Shown here in pieces: positions 7,496-16,355 of a DNA stretch of 64,000 nucleotides. Made by a program: the position numbers and the translations under genes. The notes beneath the pieces were generated by a model that saw only the letters and a program-made list of their open reading frames with translations, searched no databases and was not told the origin of the DNA. The stretch is from NCBI GenBank assembly GCA_934130435.1, contig CAKOYB010000003.1, positions 62,001 through 126,000 of the forward strand. Direction: 5' to 3'. Each line of letters starts with the position of its first letter. Positions within the stretch are counted from its first letter, which is position 1. Origin of the DNA: an uncultured Clostridia bacterium (GTDB taxonomy: Bacteria; Bacillota; Clostridia; TANB77; CAG-508).

Positions 7496-8680
7496 TTACT
7501 CTTTTTGTGTTTTTTCCACCCTTCTTAAATGAATTAAATAATATGCTAGTCCTATTTGAAAAATCATAAATATTGCAGATAATCCAAACATATATTTAAT
7601 TCCCATTTCATACATTATTCCACAGAAGAATACTCCTATTGCTTCACCTAAAAATCTTATTATATATCTTATATTAGCAAATGATAATTGATGTTCGTTT
7701 TCTACACGATTTATATACACTCCATCACATATATTCTCATATGCAGTTGAAATAAGAAGTGACCATGTTATTGCTATTAAAGTTACATTTAAGTTGTTAG
7801 ATATAAAAGCAATTACATATCCCATAAATCTTATTCCAAACTTTATTGTTATTGTTAAATAATCATTTTTAGGTGTTAAATATTTAAGTGCTAATATTCC
7901 TATTCCATCTGCAATTAACCCAACAATTAGTAAATAGTTTGTAGCAATACTGTCAGAAAATCTAAAGTAATTCGTTAGTGTTAGCATTTTCAATCCTAAT
8001 ACTGTTGACATTGCTATCGTTCCCACAAACATATCTAACAAATATAATGATAATATTTTCCTTTTCAAGATGTACTTAAACATTGAATTTTTTTTCTTTT
8101 TTCTTTCTTTCATGTGATTAATTTTTATATTCATCATAGTAATTATTGAAATTACTAAAAATATATTTGAAATGATTAAGCAAATATTATAGTTTACTAA
8201 TATTCCTGCAATATTTTTTCCTATAAATATTCCACCAAATAAAATACCTATATCTCTAAATAAATATTCTGTTAATTTTCTTTTACTATATATTGTATCA
8301 CTCTTTACTATTGTAGTTATTAGTGGATATATACTTGTTATTATTATATATTCCATTATTATATCTATTATTATAGTTAAATTTATCAATTTCGTTTGAC
8401 TTGTTCCATTCAAATAATATAATGCTAACATATTGATAAATTTTATAACTAAAATAAAAGTTAATGTATTTTTTAGTTTATTTAATGTTACATATTTTCC
8501 AATTAAAGCTATTCCTATAACACTTATAAAAGTTCCTATACTTATAATATTGCTTATCTGTGTTACAGATAAGTTATTATCTTGTAACCAAAGTTGTCTA
8601 AAATTCCCCCATAGTCCAATTGATATACTAAAAAATGCTAACATTATTAATATTTTATTTTCATCTTTTATCTTCTTCAT
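7496..8680 (-). CDS. MFS-type membrane transporter
   Basis: A 394-residue integral membrane protein with about 12 hydrophobic segments and short loops; basic residues cluster in the central cytoplasmic loop (HMKERKKKKNS, about 190-200), the usual boundary of the two MFS halves. It overlaps the nucleotidase gene by the four bases ATGA and directly precedes the 2H phosphoesterase gene, so the three are translationally coupled. The substrate is unknown; the neighbours suggest a nucleotide, nucleoside or related compound. Confidence 0.75.
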   Translation of the reverse strand: MKKIKDENKILIMLAFFSISIGLWGNFRQLWLQDNNLSVTQISNIISIGTFISVIGIALIGKYVTLNKLKNTLTFILVIKFINMLALYYLNGTSQTKLINLTIIIDIIMEYIIITSIYPLITTIVKSDTIYSKRKLTEYLFRDIGILFGGIFIGKNIAGILVNYNICLIISNIFLVISIITMMNIKINHMKERKKKKNSMFKYILKRKILSLYLLDMFVGTIAMSTVLGLKMLTLTNYFRFSDSIATNYLLIVGLIADGIGILALKYLTPKNDYLTITIKFGIRFMGYVIAFISNNLNVTLIAITWSLLISTAYENICDGVYINRVENEHQLSFANIRYIIRFLGEAIGVFFCGIMYEMGIKYMFGLSAIFMIFQIGLAYYLIHLRRVEKTQKE

Positions 8681-9273
8681 TTTGTTTCGTCTAATTCTCC
8701 TATATATTCATATATTTTAGTCCAATTATTTAAATCAACAATATTTTTATTATTACAAATTTCATTACTAATTCTTATTACTTTTATGCCTTGTTTTAAA
8801 ACATCTAAACAATTATTTAATTGGTCGTCTATAAACAAATCAATATTTTCATTCTTACATACTGTTCCTTTTTCTCTAGCATTTACTATTAATTTATCAT
8901 ATTCTATATTATTTTTATCTAACCAATTTTTACTTAAAAGATATGGATCATCATGAAACTCACTATCTCTTGCTGTTATTATAATTATTTTATGACCTTG
9001 TTTTCTTAATCTATTAATTGTTTCTACTGCATTAAATCTAGGCTTCGCCATATTTGTTATTTCTTCTTGAATATTCTTTAAAAAATATTTTAGTTCTTCA
9101 TAAGAAAATTGAAATTTCTTTTTGTATGTATCTCCATTATTTTTTATATCTTCAAAAGGATTTTCAGCATTCTTAATATTCTTGCCTAGTTTTACTGCAT
9201 ATTCATACGCTGCATTATTTAATTCTTCTTGAACTTCTGTTATTGTATTGTCTATATCAATTCCTATATTCAC
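8677..9273 (-). CDS. 5'(3')-deoxyribonucleotidase-like HAD hydrolase (NT5C family)
   Basis: A 198-residue HAD protein of the NT5C type. Motif I is IDIDNT with D6 and D8, motif II is IIITARDSE (about 97-105), and the late acidic motif is LFIDDQ. The start is GTG behind AAGGAGTAAAAA. Family members dephosphorylate (deoxy)nucleoside monophosphates. It is the first gene of an operon with a transporter and a 2H phosphoesterase. The operon reads away from a strong hairpin at 9331-9364. Substrate assignment is by family only. Confidence 0.75.
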   Translation of the reverse strand: MNIGIDIDNTITEVQEELNNAAYEYAVKLGKNIKNAENPFEDIKNNGDTYKKKFQFSYEELKYFLKNIQEEITNMAKPRFNAVETINRLRKQGHKIIIITARDSEFHDDPYLLSKNWLDKNNIEYDKLIVNAREKGTVCKNENIDLFIDDQLNNCLDVLKQGIKVIRISNEICNNKNIVDLNNWTKIYEYIGELDETK

Positions 9274-9330
9274 TTTTTACTCCTTATGATATTTATTTAT
9301 GGTTACTATACTATAAATAGTCAAAAAAAT

Positions 9331-9364
9331 AAAGCATATAACAAATTAAATTGTTATATGCTTT
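9331..9364. terminator. Strong hairpin terminator
   Basis: Perfect 14-base arms AAAGCATATAACAA (9331-9344) and TTGTTATATGCTTT (9351-9364) with a six-base loop. On the minus strand it is followed by a T-rich run. It ends transcription coming from rlmCD and the small gene at 9434, before the nucleotidase operon. Confidence 0.8.
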
Positions 9365-9433
9365 ACATTTTAAGTTTTATCTCCAAACATTCTTATTTTT
9401 TGTTGACAAATCGTTGACATTTTTTTAATTCAA

Positions 9434-9598
9434 TTATACTGCTCCGCACACCATATTAACCTCTATCGTTACTTTAATTTTATGATTTTCTACTCTTTTA
9501 ATCTTATTTTTGCCTTTTTTATCAAAGCTAATAAAATCTTCAAATGCAGTAAATTCAACTATTGTATCGAATCTTTCAGATATAGCACCGAGCAACAT
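9434..9598 (-). CDS. Small 54-residue protein overlapping the rlmCD 3' end
   Basis: An ATG within the last codons of rlmCD opens a -1 frame of 54 residues (MLLGAISERFDTIVEF..., ending VNMVCGAV) with protein-like composition: acidic and basic residues alternate and there is little of the hydrophobic bias seen in shadow frames of this genome. It ends well before the terminator at 9331-9364. I do not recognise it. It has no clear ribosome binding site but could be coupled to rlmCD. The 3' end of this methyltransferase gene is a known landing site for integrative elements, so it could also be an integration scar. Confidence 0.35.
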   Translation of the reverse strand: MLLGAISERFDTIVEFTAFEDFISFDKKGKNKIKRVENHKIKVTIEVNMVCGAV

Positions 9599-10926
9599 TC
9601 AACATGGCTTGTATATGGAAACATGTCTACTGGTTGTATTTTTTTTATTTCATATTTACCTTCTAGTTTTGATAAATCTCTCATTAGTGTTGCTGGATTA
9701 CAACTTACATAGACCACTTTGTTTGGTTTTATTTTTAATATATTTTCTGTTGTTGTATTGTCTAACCCTTTTCTTGGTGGATCAACTACTATTACATCTG
9801 GTTTTATTTTTCTATTTTCTATTAAATCTGTAAGTAATCTTTCTGTATCACCTGCAAAATATTCTGCATTTGTTATGTTGTTTATTTTACAATTTTCTAT
9901 AGCATCCTTTATTGCTTCTTCTACTATTTCTATTCCATATATTTTTTTAGCTTTATTAGCCATAAAAATTCCAATTGTACCAATTCCACAATATAAATCA
10001 AATACTACTTCTTTTCCTGTTAAATTTGCTCCTTGTAGTGCTATATTGTATAGTTTTTCTGTTTGTATTGGATTTATCTGATAAAATGATAATGGTGATA
10101 TTTTAAATGTGTAATTTTCTAGTTTATCAAATATATAACCATCACCATACAAATTAACATTTTTACTTCCTAGTATTACATTTGTATTTTGGTTGTTTAT
10201 ATTTTTAACTATAGTTTTTATATTATTGAATTTACTTATTAAATATTGTACTAGCTCCATTTCTTTTGGAAAATCAGTATTATTAACCACTAATATACAC
10301 ATAATTTCATTTGTTTTTATTCCAACTTTTATAACTATATGTCTTAATGTTCCTTTTTGTTTTGTCTCATTATAAATACTAATATTATTGTTTTTTGCAA
10401 ACTCACATATGGCTTTTGCAATTTTTTGCGCTTCTTTTGTTTGTATTAAGCATTCATTTATTGGTATGATTTCATGTGTCCTATTTGCAAATACACCAAT
10501 TATAGGATCTCCGTTTTTATCTATGCCTACCGGAAATTGAGCTTTATTTCTATAATAAAATGGATAATCTATTCCTATAGTATCTTTAACTATAATCTTA
10601 TTTTTTAAATTTTTATCTACTAAATTTTGTACAATGTTTCTCTTCATTTCTAAAGTTGTTTTATAGTTTACATGTCTTAAATTGCATCCACCACATCTTT
10701 TATATGTATTGCAATCAATTTGCTCATTTCTATTTTTTGATTTACTTATTATTTCTATTACCTTGCCATAAGCATAAGAAGTTAAAACTTTTACAATTAC
10801 GATTTTAACTCTTTCTCCCTTAATTGCCCCAGGTATAAAAATAGCAAAATTGTTTAATTTTGCTATTCCTTCTCCTTCAAATCCATTATCTATTATATCT
10901 ACAACATATTCTTCATTTTTCTTCAT
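9559..10926 (-). CDS. rlmCD: 23S rRNA (uracil-C5)-methyltransferase RlmCD/RumA type
   Basis: A SAM-dependent enzyme that methylates uridines of 23S rRNA. Residues 1-60 are a TRAM RNA-binding domain. Four cysteines for the [4Fe-4S] cluster are visible at C72, C78, C81 and C159. The SAM motif is VVFDLYCGIGTIGIF (about 310-325), and the catalytic cysteine lies in YVSCNPATL near residue 410. At 455 residues it is full length and ends at the family position ('SHVECCSVL'). It lies five bases after the UPF0182 gene. Confidence 0.93.
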   Translation of the reverse strand: MKKNEEYVVDIIDNGFEGEGIAKLNNFAIFIPGAIKGERVKIVIVKVLTSYAYGKVIEIISKSKNRNEQIDCNTYKRCGGCNLRHVNYKTTLEMKRNIVQNLVDKNLKNKIIVKDTIGIDYPFYYRNKAQFPVGIDKNGDPIIGVFANRTHEIIPINECLIQTKEAQKIAKAICEFAKNNNISIYNETKQKGTLRHIVIKVGIKTNEIMCILVVNNTDFPKEMELVQYLISKFNNIKTIVKNINNQNTNVILGSKNVNLYGDGYIFDKLENYTFKISPLSFYQINPIQTEKLYNIALQGANLTGKEVVFDLYCGIGTIGIFMANKAKKIYGIEIVEEAIKDAIENCKINNITNAEYFAGDTERLLTDLIENRKIKPDVIVVDPPRKGLDNTTTENILKIKPNKVVYVSCNPATLMRDLSKLEGKYEIKKIQPVDMFPYTSHVECCSVLYLKDSIQ

Positions 10927-10930
10927 ATTT

Positions 10931-13675
10931 TTATTCCTGATTAATTTCTTTTTTATTTATTTTATTTTCATTGTTTTTCATATTTTCAAGCTGATTTATT
11001 AAATTCTGAAGTTTTGTTATATCTTTTCCTATCATTTCAAGATTTCCAGATTTTGTTGATTCATTTAAATCTTTATTTGCTTCGATTATTGTGCTTATTA
11101 AGTCATTTATTGTGTCTGTATTTTCAACTTTTATATTAACTGCATATTGAGATACTAAATTTTCCAATGCTTGTTGTAAGTTATTTCCTATTGCTACCTT
11201 ATTTCCAGATGCCACAATAACTTTTTTTAATATTGGTATTGCATTTTCTTCATTAAGTTGTTGTTGGTATATAGGTTCAACATATAGTATTGTGTTATTA
11301 ATTGGAACAATTAATACACTTTTTGTTATTTTAGTTCCTGTAACACTAATGCTTTGTATCTCTTTTGATATTGTTTCATCCTGTTCAATTTCTTTGTCTA
11401 GCTGTAATGGTCCAACTATGTTGCTTCCTTGTGCATAGTTATATAATTTTAGGTTTCCGCTTCCATCATTATTTGCTGTTGCAACAATGTATGCGGTAAG
11501 ATTCTGTTTATTATATATTGTATATGGCATGATTAAGCCTATTTCTTTCTTTCCATCATTTTCTACCATTGTATAATATGGTTGAATTTTTTTAGTTGTT
11601 GTTGAACTATTATTAGCAGAATATGTAGCTTGTCCCCATATATCATTGCCTCTATATAAAATATCTTCTGTTACATTGTGATATGTTTTCAATATATCAG
11701 ATTGAACATTGAATAAATACTTAGGATATACAAAATGTTTTGATATATCTTCTGGTATATCACTTGCCTCTTTAAATACTCCACTATATGCTTTATTATA
11801 TGCCATTATTATAGGATCAGTTTTATCTGTTATATAGAATTTTACAGTTCCATCATATGCATTAACTAATACTTTTACTGAGTTTCTTATATAATTTATT
11901 TCTTTTTTGTATCCCTTTGTTATTTCTAATGTGCTTTTTTGAGAGTAAGGATATTGATCTGATATTGTATATGCATCTATAACCCATACCTGTTCTCCTG
12001 AATCTGTTACTACAATATATGGCTCTTCATCATATATTAGATATGGCATAACTTTTTTTGCTCTTTTTATAATGTTCCTATTTATTAATACCTTGCTATT
12101 GTCGTTCATGTTATTAGCAAATGCTATGTTTATATCTTTATTCATAATGCTTAAAATAAATCTGTCTAACAAGTTTAGTTTTATACCTCCGTCTCCATCA
12201 TAAGTGTATGTTGCACTTTGTGTTGATGTGATTGGGTAGTCAAATTCTTTTTTATCATTTGTATTTGTAATAATTGTACTATTAGTTTCTAATCCATAAT
12301 AAATTCTTGGCTCTTTAATTCCTATTTCATCATTTTTTGAATTGAAGTCTTTTTGTATATAATCTACATTTCCATTATCTGTTGTTTTATTTGAATTTGA
12401 AATAACACTGCCAAAACCGTGAGTATATTCAAAAGTTTTATTATTGTATGTACTTGAATCTGAAGATGATATTTCTCTTGGTGATACATATACCAAAGTT
12501 TCTTTAGAATTAATTATATATTGTTGTAATTTAGCATTTCTATAAGTATAATATCCTGAATTTGTTTGTAATGAGTTAAGATTTTTTAATGTAACTTCTT
12601 CATCAACTATTGGTATATTGTTTAATAAATCTGCATTCTCTTTTAAATCATTTTCAGATATTGCTGGTGCATTTTCTAGTGTAATATCTTCGGTGTTAAT
12701 TCCATAAGCTTTTTTAGTATTTTCTATATTATATCCAATATATTTCTTTTCTTTGTCCAGTTTATTTGAATTAACAAATATGGTATTAAACAATACCATT
12801 ACAAAACATAAAATAATTAAATATGCTGGAACTATTAATATATATCTAAGAATTTTCTTCCACGAATCTTTTAAAACACTTTTTGCTATTAGTATTACAG
12901 ATATAACAATTATTATAGCTAAAAGCCTATACCCCCATAATCTAATAGTTACTTCGGAAATTCCTGCTCCTATAATTTTTGTATTTAAAGAATTTTTAAG
13001 AGTTAAAAATTCACTAAATACTATATCATATGTATTTAATAAAACGATAGCAGCAACACATAAAGAAATAAATACTGCATTGATTCTTAGTATTTTAACG
13101 AAGTTGCTCTTTTTTAATATTTCTTTATCAACTCCTGATAAAAGTTGATTAAATACAATTATATAATATACTGCAACATATAAGCTTAGCATAATAAACA
13201 GTCTCATTATGTAGTTTATTGTTAGTAATATAAATGGTTTTTGGAAAAAGTAAAAACCTATATCCATATTAAATATCGGATCAGATGTCCCAAACCAAAT
13301 TGTATTTATAAATAATATGAACTTTTCTAAAAATACATTACTAACTATCATTCCAAATATTACTGCCAATGTAAATGCTAAGGATTTATTAGGTAACTTT
13401 GGAACTTCTTTTTTTTCATCTGCAAAAAATGGTTTTAGTCCCTTTTTTATTAGTTTATTTGTAATGTAAATAGAAATAAATATAACAATAAAATTAAATG
13501 TAAATAGTTGCATCTTGTATTTAAAGTTGTTTTCTATTATTTCTAAATATTGTTCGCCAATTTCTAAAGTTTGCAGATAATTTGCTCTATAAGACATATA
13601 TGTATAAATTGTAAATATAATAATTACTGCTATTACTATTAATATCTTTAGTCTACTTTTATTTGCTTTTAACAT
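10931..13675 (-). CDS. UPF0182 family membrane protein
   Basis: A 914-residue protein with seven or so transmembrane helices in the first 300 residues (from ILIVIAVIIIFTIYTYM onward) and a very large extracytoplasmic domain of about 580 residues with family-typical stretches such as PYYTMV and VGPLQLDKEIEQD. The C-terminus is a lysine/asparagine-rich coiled region. UPF0182 proteins are widespread in Gram-positive bacteria, and their function is not established. It lies between ftsY and rlmCD with gaps of 16 and 4 bases, so these three may be cotranscribed. Confidence 0.9.
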   Translation of the reverse strand: MLKANKSRLKILIVIAVIIIFTIYTYMSYRANYLQTLEIGEQYLEIIENNFKYKMQLFTFNFIVIFISIYITNKLIKKGLKPFFADEKKEVPKLPNKSLAFTLAVIFGMIVSNVFLEKFILFINTIWFGTSDPIFNMDIGFYFFQKPFILLTINYIMRLFIMLSLYVAVYYIIVFNQLLSGVDKEILKKSNFVKILRINAVFISLCVAAIVLLNTYDIVFSEFLTLKNSLNTKIIGAGISEVTIRLWGYRLLAIIIVISVILIAKSVLKDSWKKILRYILIVPAYLIILCFVMVLFNTIFVNSNKLDKEKKYIGYNIENTKKAYGINTEDITLENAPAISENDLKENADLLNNIPIVDEEVTLKNLNSLQTNSGYYTYRNAKLQQYIINSKETLVYVSPREISSSDSSTYNNKTFEYTHGFGSVISNSNKTTDNGNVDYIQKDFNSKNDEIGIKEPRIYYGLETNSTIITNTNDKKEFDYPITSTQSATYTYDGDGGIKLNLLDRFILSIMNKDINIAFANNMNDNSKVLINRNIIKRAKKVMPYLIYDEEPYIVVTDSGEQVWVIDAYTISDQYPYSQKSTLEITKGYKKEINYIRNSVKVLVNAYDGTVKFYITDKTDPIIMAYNKAYSGVFKEASDIPEDISKHFVYPKYLFNVQSDILKTYHNVTEDILYRGNDIWGQATYSANNSSTTTKKIQPYYTMVENDGKKEIGLIMPYTIYNKQNLTAYIVATANNDGSGNLKLYNYAQGSNIVGPLQLDKEIEQDETISKEIQSISVTGTKITKSVLIVPINNTILYVEPIYQQQLNEENAIPILKKVIVASGNKVAIGNNLQQALENLVSQYAVNIKVENTDTINDLISTIIEANKDLNESTKSGNLEMIGKDITKLQNLINQLENMKNNENKINKKEINQE

Positions 13676-13691
13676 TCTATTCCTCCACCTT

Positions 13692-14597
13692 TTATATTAT
13701 TGCATTTATAAAGTCGTCACTATTAAATATTTCCATATCTTCAATTTGTTCACCAACTCCTATAAATTTTACAGGAATCTTATTTTCGTTAACTATTCCT
13801 ACGACTACTCCACCCTTTGCTGTTCCATCAAGTTTTGTTAACACTAATCCTGTTATTGGTGCTACTTCTTTAAATGCTTTTACTTGTGATATTGCATTTT
13901 GACCAGTTGTAGCATCTATTACTAGTAGCACTTCTTTATCTGCATTTGGTAGTTCCTTATCAATTACTTTTTGAATTTTAAATAGCTCGTCCATTAAATA
14001 TTTTTTATTATGTAATCTTCCTGCTGTATCACATATTAGAACATCTATATTATTTTGTTTAGCTTTTTGAATTGCCTCATAGACTACTGAAGCTGGATCT
14101 GCGCCTTCATTCTTTTTAACAATTTCACAATTGCTTCTATTGGCCCATATTTCTAATTGTTCTACAGCTGCTGCCCTAAATGTATCTGCTGCAGCAAGCA
14201 TAACTTTTTTTCCATCTTTTTTTAATCTATTAGCTATTTTTCCAATTGATGTAGTTTTTCCTACACCATTTACACCTATAACCAATATAACTGATGGTGT
14301 TGTATTTATTTTTAAGTCTTTTGTTTCAACGTTTAAAATTTCTTTCATTAATTCTCTTAATGCATTTTTTACATCTTCTGTGTTTTTAATATTTTCTTTT
14401 TTAACTTTTTGTCTTAGATTATTTATTATTTCTACTGAAGTATCAACTCCAATATCTGACATTATTAATGCTTCTTCTAGCTCATCTAGAAGATCTTCAT
14501 CAACTTTTCTAAAATTACTAAAGACATTATTTAGTTTTTCATCCATATTTGTTTTGGTCTTCGTAAGACCATTTTTTAATTTATCAAAAAATCCCAT
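13692..14597 (-). CDS. ftsY: Signal recognition particle receptor FtsY
   Basis: The membrane-associated GTPase that docks the SRP-ribosome complex at the Sec translocon. The N domain helix bundle is at about 20-85. The G domain carries GVNGVGKTTSIGKIA (P loop), DTFRAAAVEQL, the DTAGR switch, TKLDGTAKGG and the closing GVGEQIEDM. At 301 residues it is the short Gram-positive form without a long acidic A domain. I use the ATG of MGFFDKL because GGAGG precedes it; an ATG four codons earlier overlaps that site. Confidence 0.97.
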   Translation of the reverse strand: MGFFDKLKNGLTKTKTNMDEKLNNVFSNFRKVDEDLLDELEEALIMSDIGVDTSVEIINNLRQKVKKENIKNTEDVKNALRELMKEILNVETKDLKINTTPSVILVIGVNGVGKTTSIGKIANRLKKDGKKVMLAAADTFRAAAVEQLEIWANRSNCEIVKKNEGADPASVVYEAIQKAKQNNIDVLICDTAGRLHNKKYLMDELFKIQKVIDKELPNADKEVLLVIDATTGQNAISQVKAFKEVAPITGLVLTKLDGTAKGGVVVGIVNENKIPVKFIGVGEQIEDMEIFNSDDFINAII

Positions 14598-14666
14598 TTT
14601 TTCCTCCATTTGTTAACTATTATATTTTAACACATATTCCACAATTTTTCTATAGATAAGTAAAAA

Positions 14667-14698
14667 AAATCAATTGAGCTGTTTAATTCAATTGATTT
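14667..14698 (-). terminator. Terminator after the ytvI-like gene
   Basis: Arms AAATCAATTGA (14667-14677) and TCAATTGATTT (14688-14698) abut the stop codon of the permease, followed on the minus strand by a run of eight T. It separates this gene from ftsY. Confidence 0.75.
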
Positions 14699-15777
14699 TA
14701 TTTTCTATCTAGTATTGTTTTCATTACGCCTTTGTTTAATAATTCTTCAAATATGTTTTTAAGAATTATTAAAATTATTGGGCCTAATATCATGCCTATG
14801 ATTCCAAGTACTTTAAATCCTGTGTACATTGCAATTAATGTAAATATTGGGTGTATTCCTATATGATTACTTACTATTTTCGGTTCCAATAATTGCTTTA
14901 CTACTACAGTTACAGTATATAAAACAAGTAAAGAAATTCCAAGCTTTAAATCTCCATTTAATCCACTTATAATTGCCCACGGTACTATTACTGTTCCTGA
15001 TCCCAAAATTGGCAATGCGTCTACAAATCCTATTCCTAGTGCCATAAGAAATGGATATTCAATTTTTAATCCTATAAACTTAAAAATATATAGTCCTATT
15101 AGCACAATTACAAAACTAATTAATATTAAGATTACTTCCGCCTTTAAAAAATCACCTAAACTTGTAATTATTTTTCTTACATGTACTCCCATTTTATTAA
15201 CCCAATTTTGAGGTAAATGATGTTCAAACTGATCTAAAATGTATATTTTATCTGCGCATACAAAATATGTTGCTACAACTGTTATTGCAATGTAAATCAT
15301 TATTCTAGGAATATTTTTAATATACAGCAGAATGTTGTTTAGATTATTTTTTAATATTTGCATAGCTTTATTAGTTACATCCATAAAGTTGTTTTGAATT
15401 ATATTTTGTACCTGCTGTGATATCTTAATTTTATTTAGGTCAATTCTATTTATTAGATTAAATGCTTTATCCTGAATTCCTTGCAGACTAAATCCTGCAA
15501 TTATGTTATCTACTTCAGATAGTAACACTGTTATTCCTAATATTAATAGTGAAATTATTATTGTAAAAAAAAATAGTAATGTAATAATTGCACTTGTTCT
15601 TCTTGTAAAATTTGTAATTTTAGAGACTATTCTTATTATTGGCTCTATAAGCAAACTTATAATAAATGCTATTAAAAAAGGAATATAAAAAACAGCAAGT
15701 TTAAATATAATGAATAATCCTATAATTGTAAACAATATTGTACATATTCTTTTGCAAACATTTTTATAATAATTCAT
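14698..15777 (-). CDS. ytvI: AI-2E family transporter, sporulation protein YtvI-like
   Basis: A 359-residue membrane protein of the AI-2E transporter (UPF0118) family, with a paired N-terminal helix block (about 10-90), a soluble central part, and C-terminal membrane helices holding the family signature ALPILGSGTVIVPWA (about 255-270) and an EPKIVSNHIGIHP motif. This arrangement matches the sporulation protein YtvI; the window also holds dpaA, so the cell probably sporulates. The substrate is not known. The start is the ATG behind AAGGA; a TTG two codons earlier is too close. Confidence 0.8.
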   Translation of the reverse strand: MNYYKNVCKRICTILFTIIGLFIIFKLAVFYIPFLIAFIISLLIEPIIRIVSKITNFTRRTSAIITLLFFFTIIISLLILGITVLLSEVDNIIAGFSLQGIQDKAFNLINRIDLNKIKISQQVQNIIQNNFMDVTNKAMQILKNNLNNILLYIKNIPRIMIYIAITVVATYFVCADKIYILDQFEHHLPQNWVNKMGVHVRKIITSLGDFLKAEVILILISFVIVLIGLYIFKFIGLKIEYPFLMALGIGFVDALPILGSGTVIVPWAIISGLNGDLKLGISLLVLYTVTVVVKQLLEPKIVSNHIGIHPIFTLIAMYTGFKVLGIIGMILGPIILIILKNIFEELLNKGVMKTILDRK

Positions 15778-15807
15778 TTTCAAATCCTTATTAATGTTTT
15801 TATGTAT

Positions 15808-15835
15808 AATTAGCTAAATTGGTATTTAGCTAATT
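15808..15835 (-). terminator. Possible weak terminator after the CBS protein
   Basis: AATTAGCTAAAT (15808-15819) and ATTTAGCTAATT (15824-15835) form a perfect stem six bases after the CBS gene, but the following minus-strand sequence is not a clean T run. Confidence 0.45.
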
Positions 15836-15841
15836 ATAATT

Positions 15842-16279
15842 TTACTCAGCATTTTTTTCTTGACACTTACATATACATTCTATTGTTTGTCCTACTAAAT
15901 TATTCTCAATTTTTTCATTTTTTGCAATGTCTCCTAATGTTAAAATACCTACTAATTTTCCGTTTTCGGTTACCGGAATTCTTCTTATCTGGCTTTGAGA
16001 CATTTGTTTTAATGCATCTTTAACTGTTGAATTACAGTCACAACATGTTGCATTACAAGTCATAATTTCACTTGCTTTTGTAGTATGAGAATCCTTACAA
16101 CAAGCAGTACTTCTTAAAGTTATATCTCTATCTGTTAATATTCCAACAACGTTCTTGTTGTTATCACATACTGGTACACAACCTACATGGTTTTCATTCA
16201 TCATTTTAGCAATTTCAGCAACTGTTGTATCTGGTTTGCAATAACAAACTTCTCCGCACATACATTCTTTAACTTTCAT
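15842..16279 (-). CDS. Cysteine-rich tandem CBS-domain protein
   Basis: A 145-residue Bateman module: CBS1 at about 8-62 (VGCVPVCD, GILTDRDI) and CBS2 at about 72-128 (IRRIPVTENGKLVGILTLGDIA). The ILTDRDI and GILTLGDIA ends are the adenosyl-ligand binding positions. Fifteen cysteines are scattered through it, including CMC, CYC, ACC, TCC and a C-terminal ECICKC, far more than usual. This suggests metal or Fe-S binding, or redox sensing in addition to nucleotide sensing. It stands alone with a clear AAGGAAGGTA site. The regulatory target is unknown. Confidence 0.85.
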   Translation of the reverse strand: MKVKECMCGEVCYCKPDTTVAEIAKMMNENHVGCVPVCDNNKNVVGILTDRDITLRSTACCKDSHTTKASEIMTCNATCCDCNSTVKDALKQMSQSQIRRIPVTENGKLVGILTLGDIAKNEKIENNLVGQTIECICKCQEKNAE

Positions 16280-16355
16280 AAAAATACCTTCCTTTCAAAA
16301 TGTTTATTTTTATTTTTAACATTTGATATAAAAAATATGCTAAAAAATAACTTTT

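Noticed and set aside
9559..9598. A CGG-type frameshift at the end of rlmCD (CTCGGTGC)
   Set aside because: In the rlmCD frame the bases read TCG GTG, and the protein ends at the normal family position.
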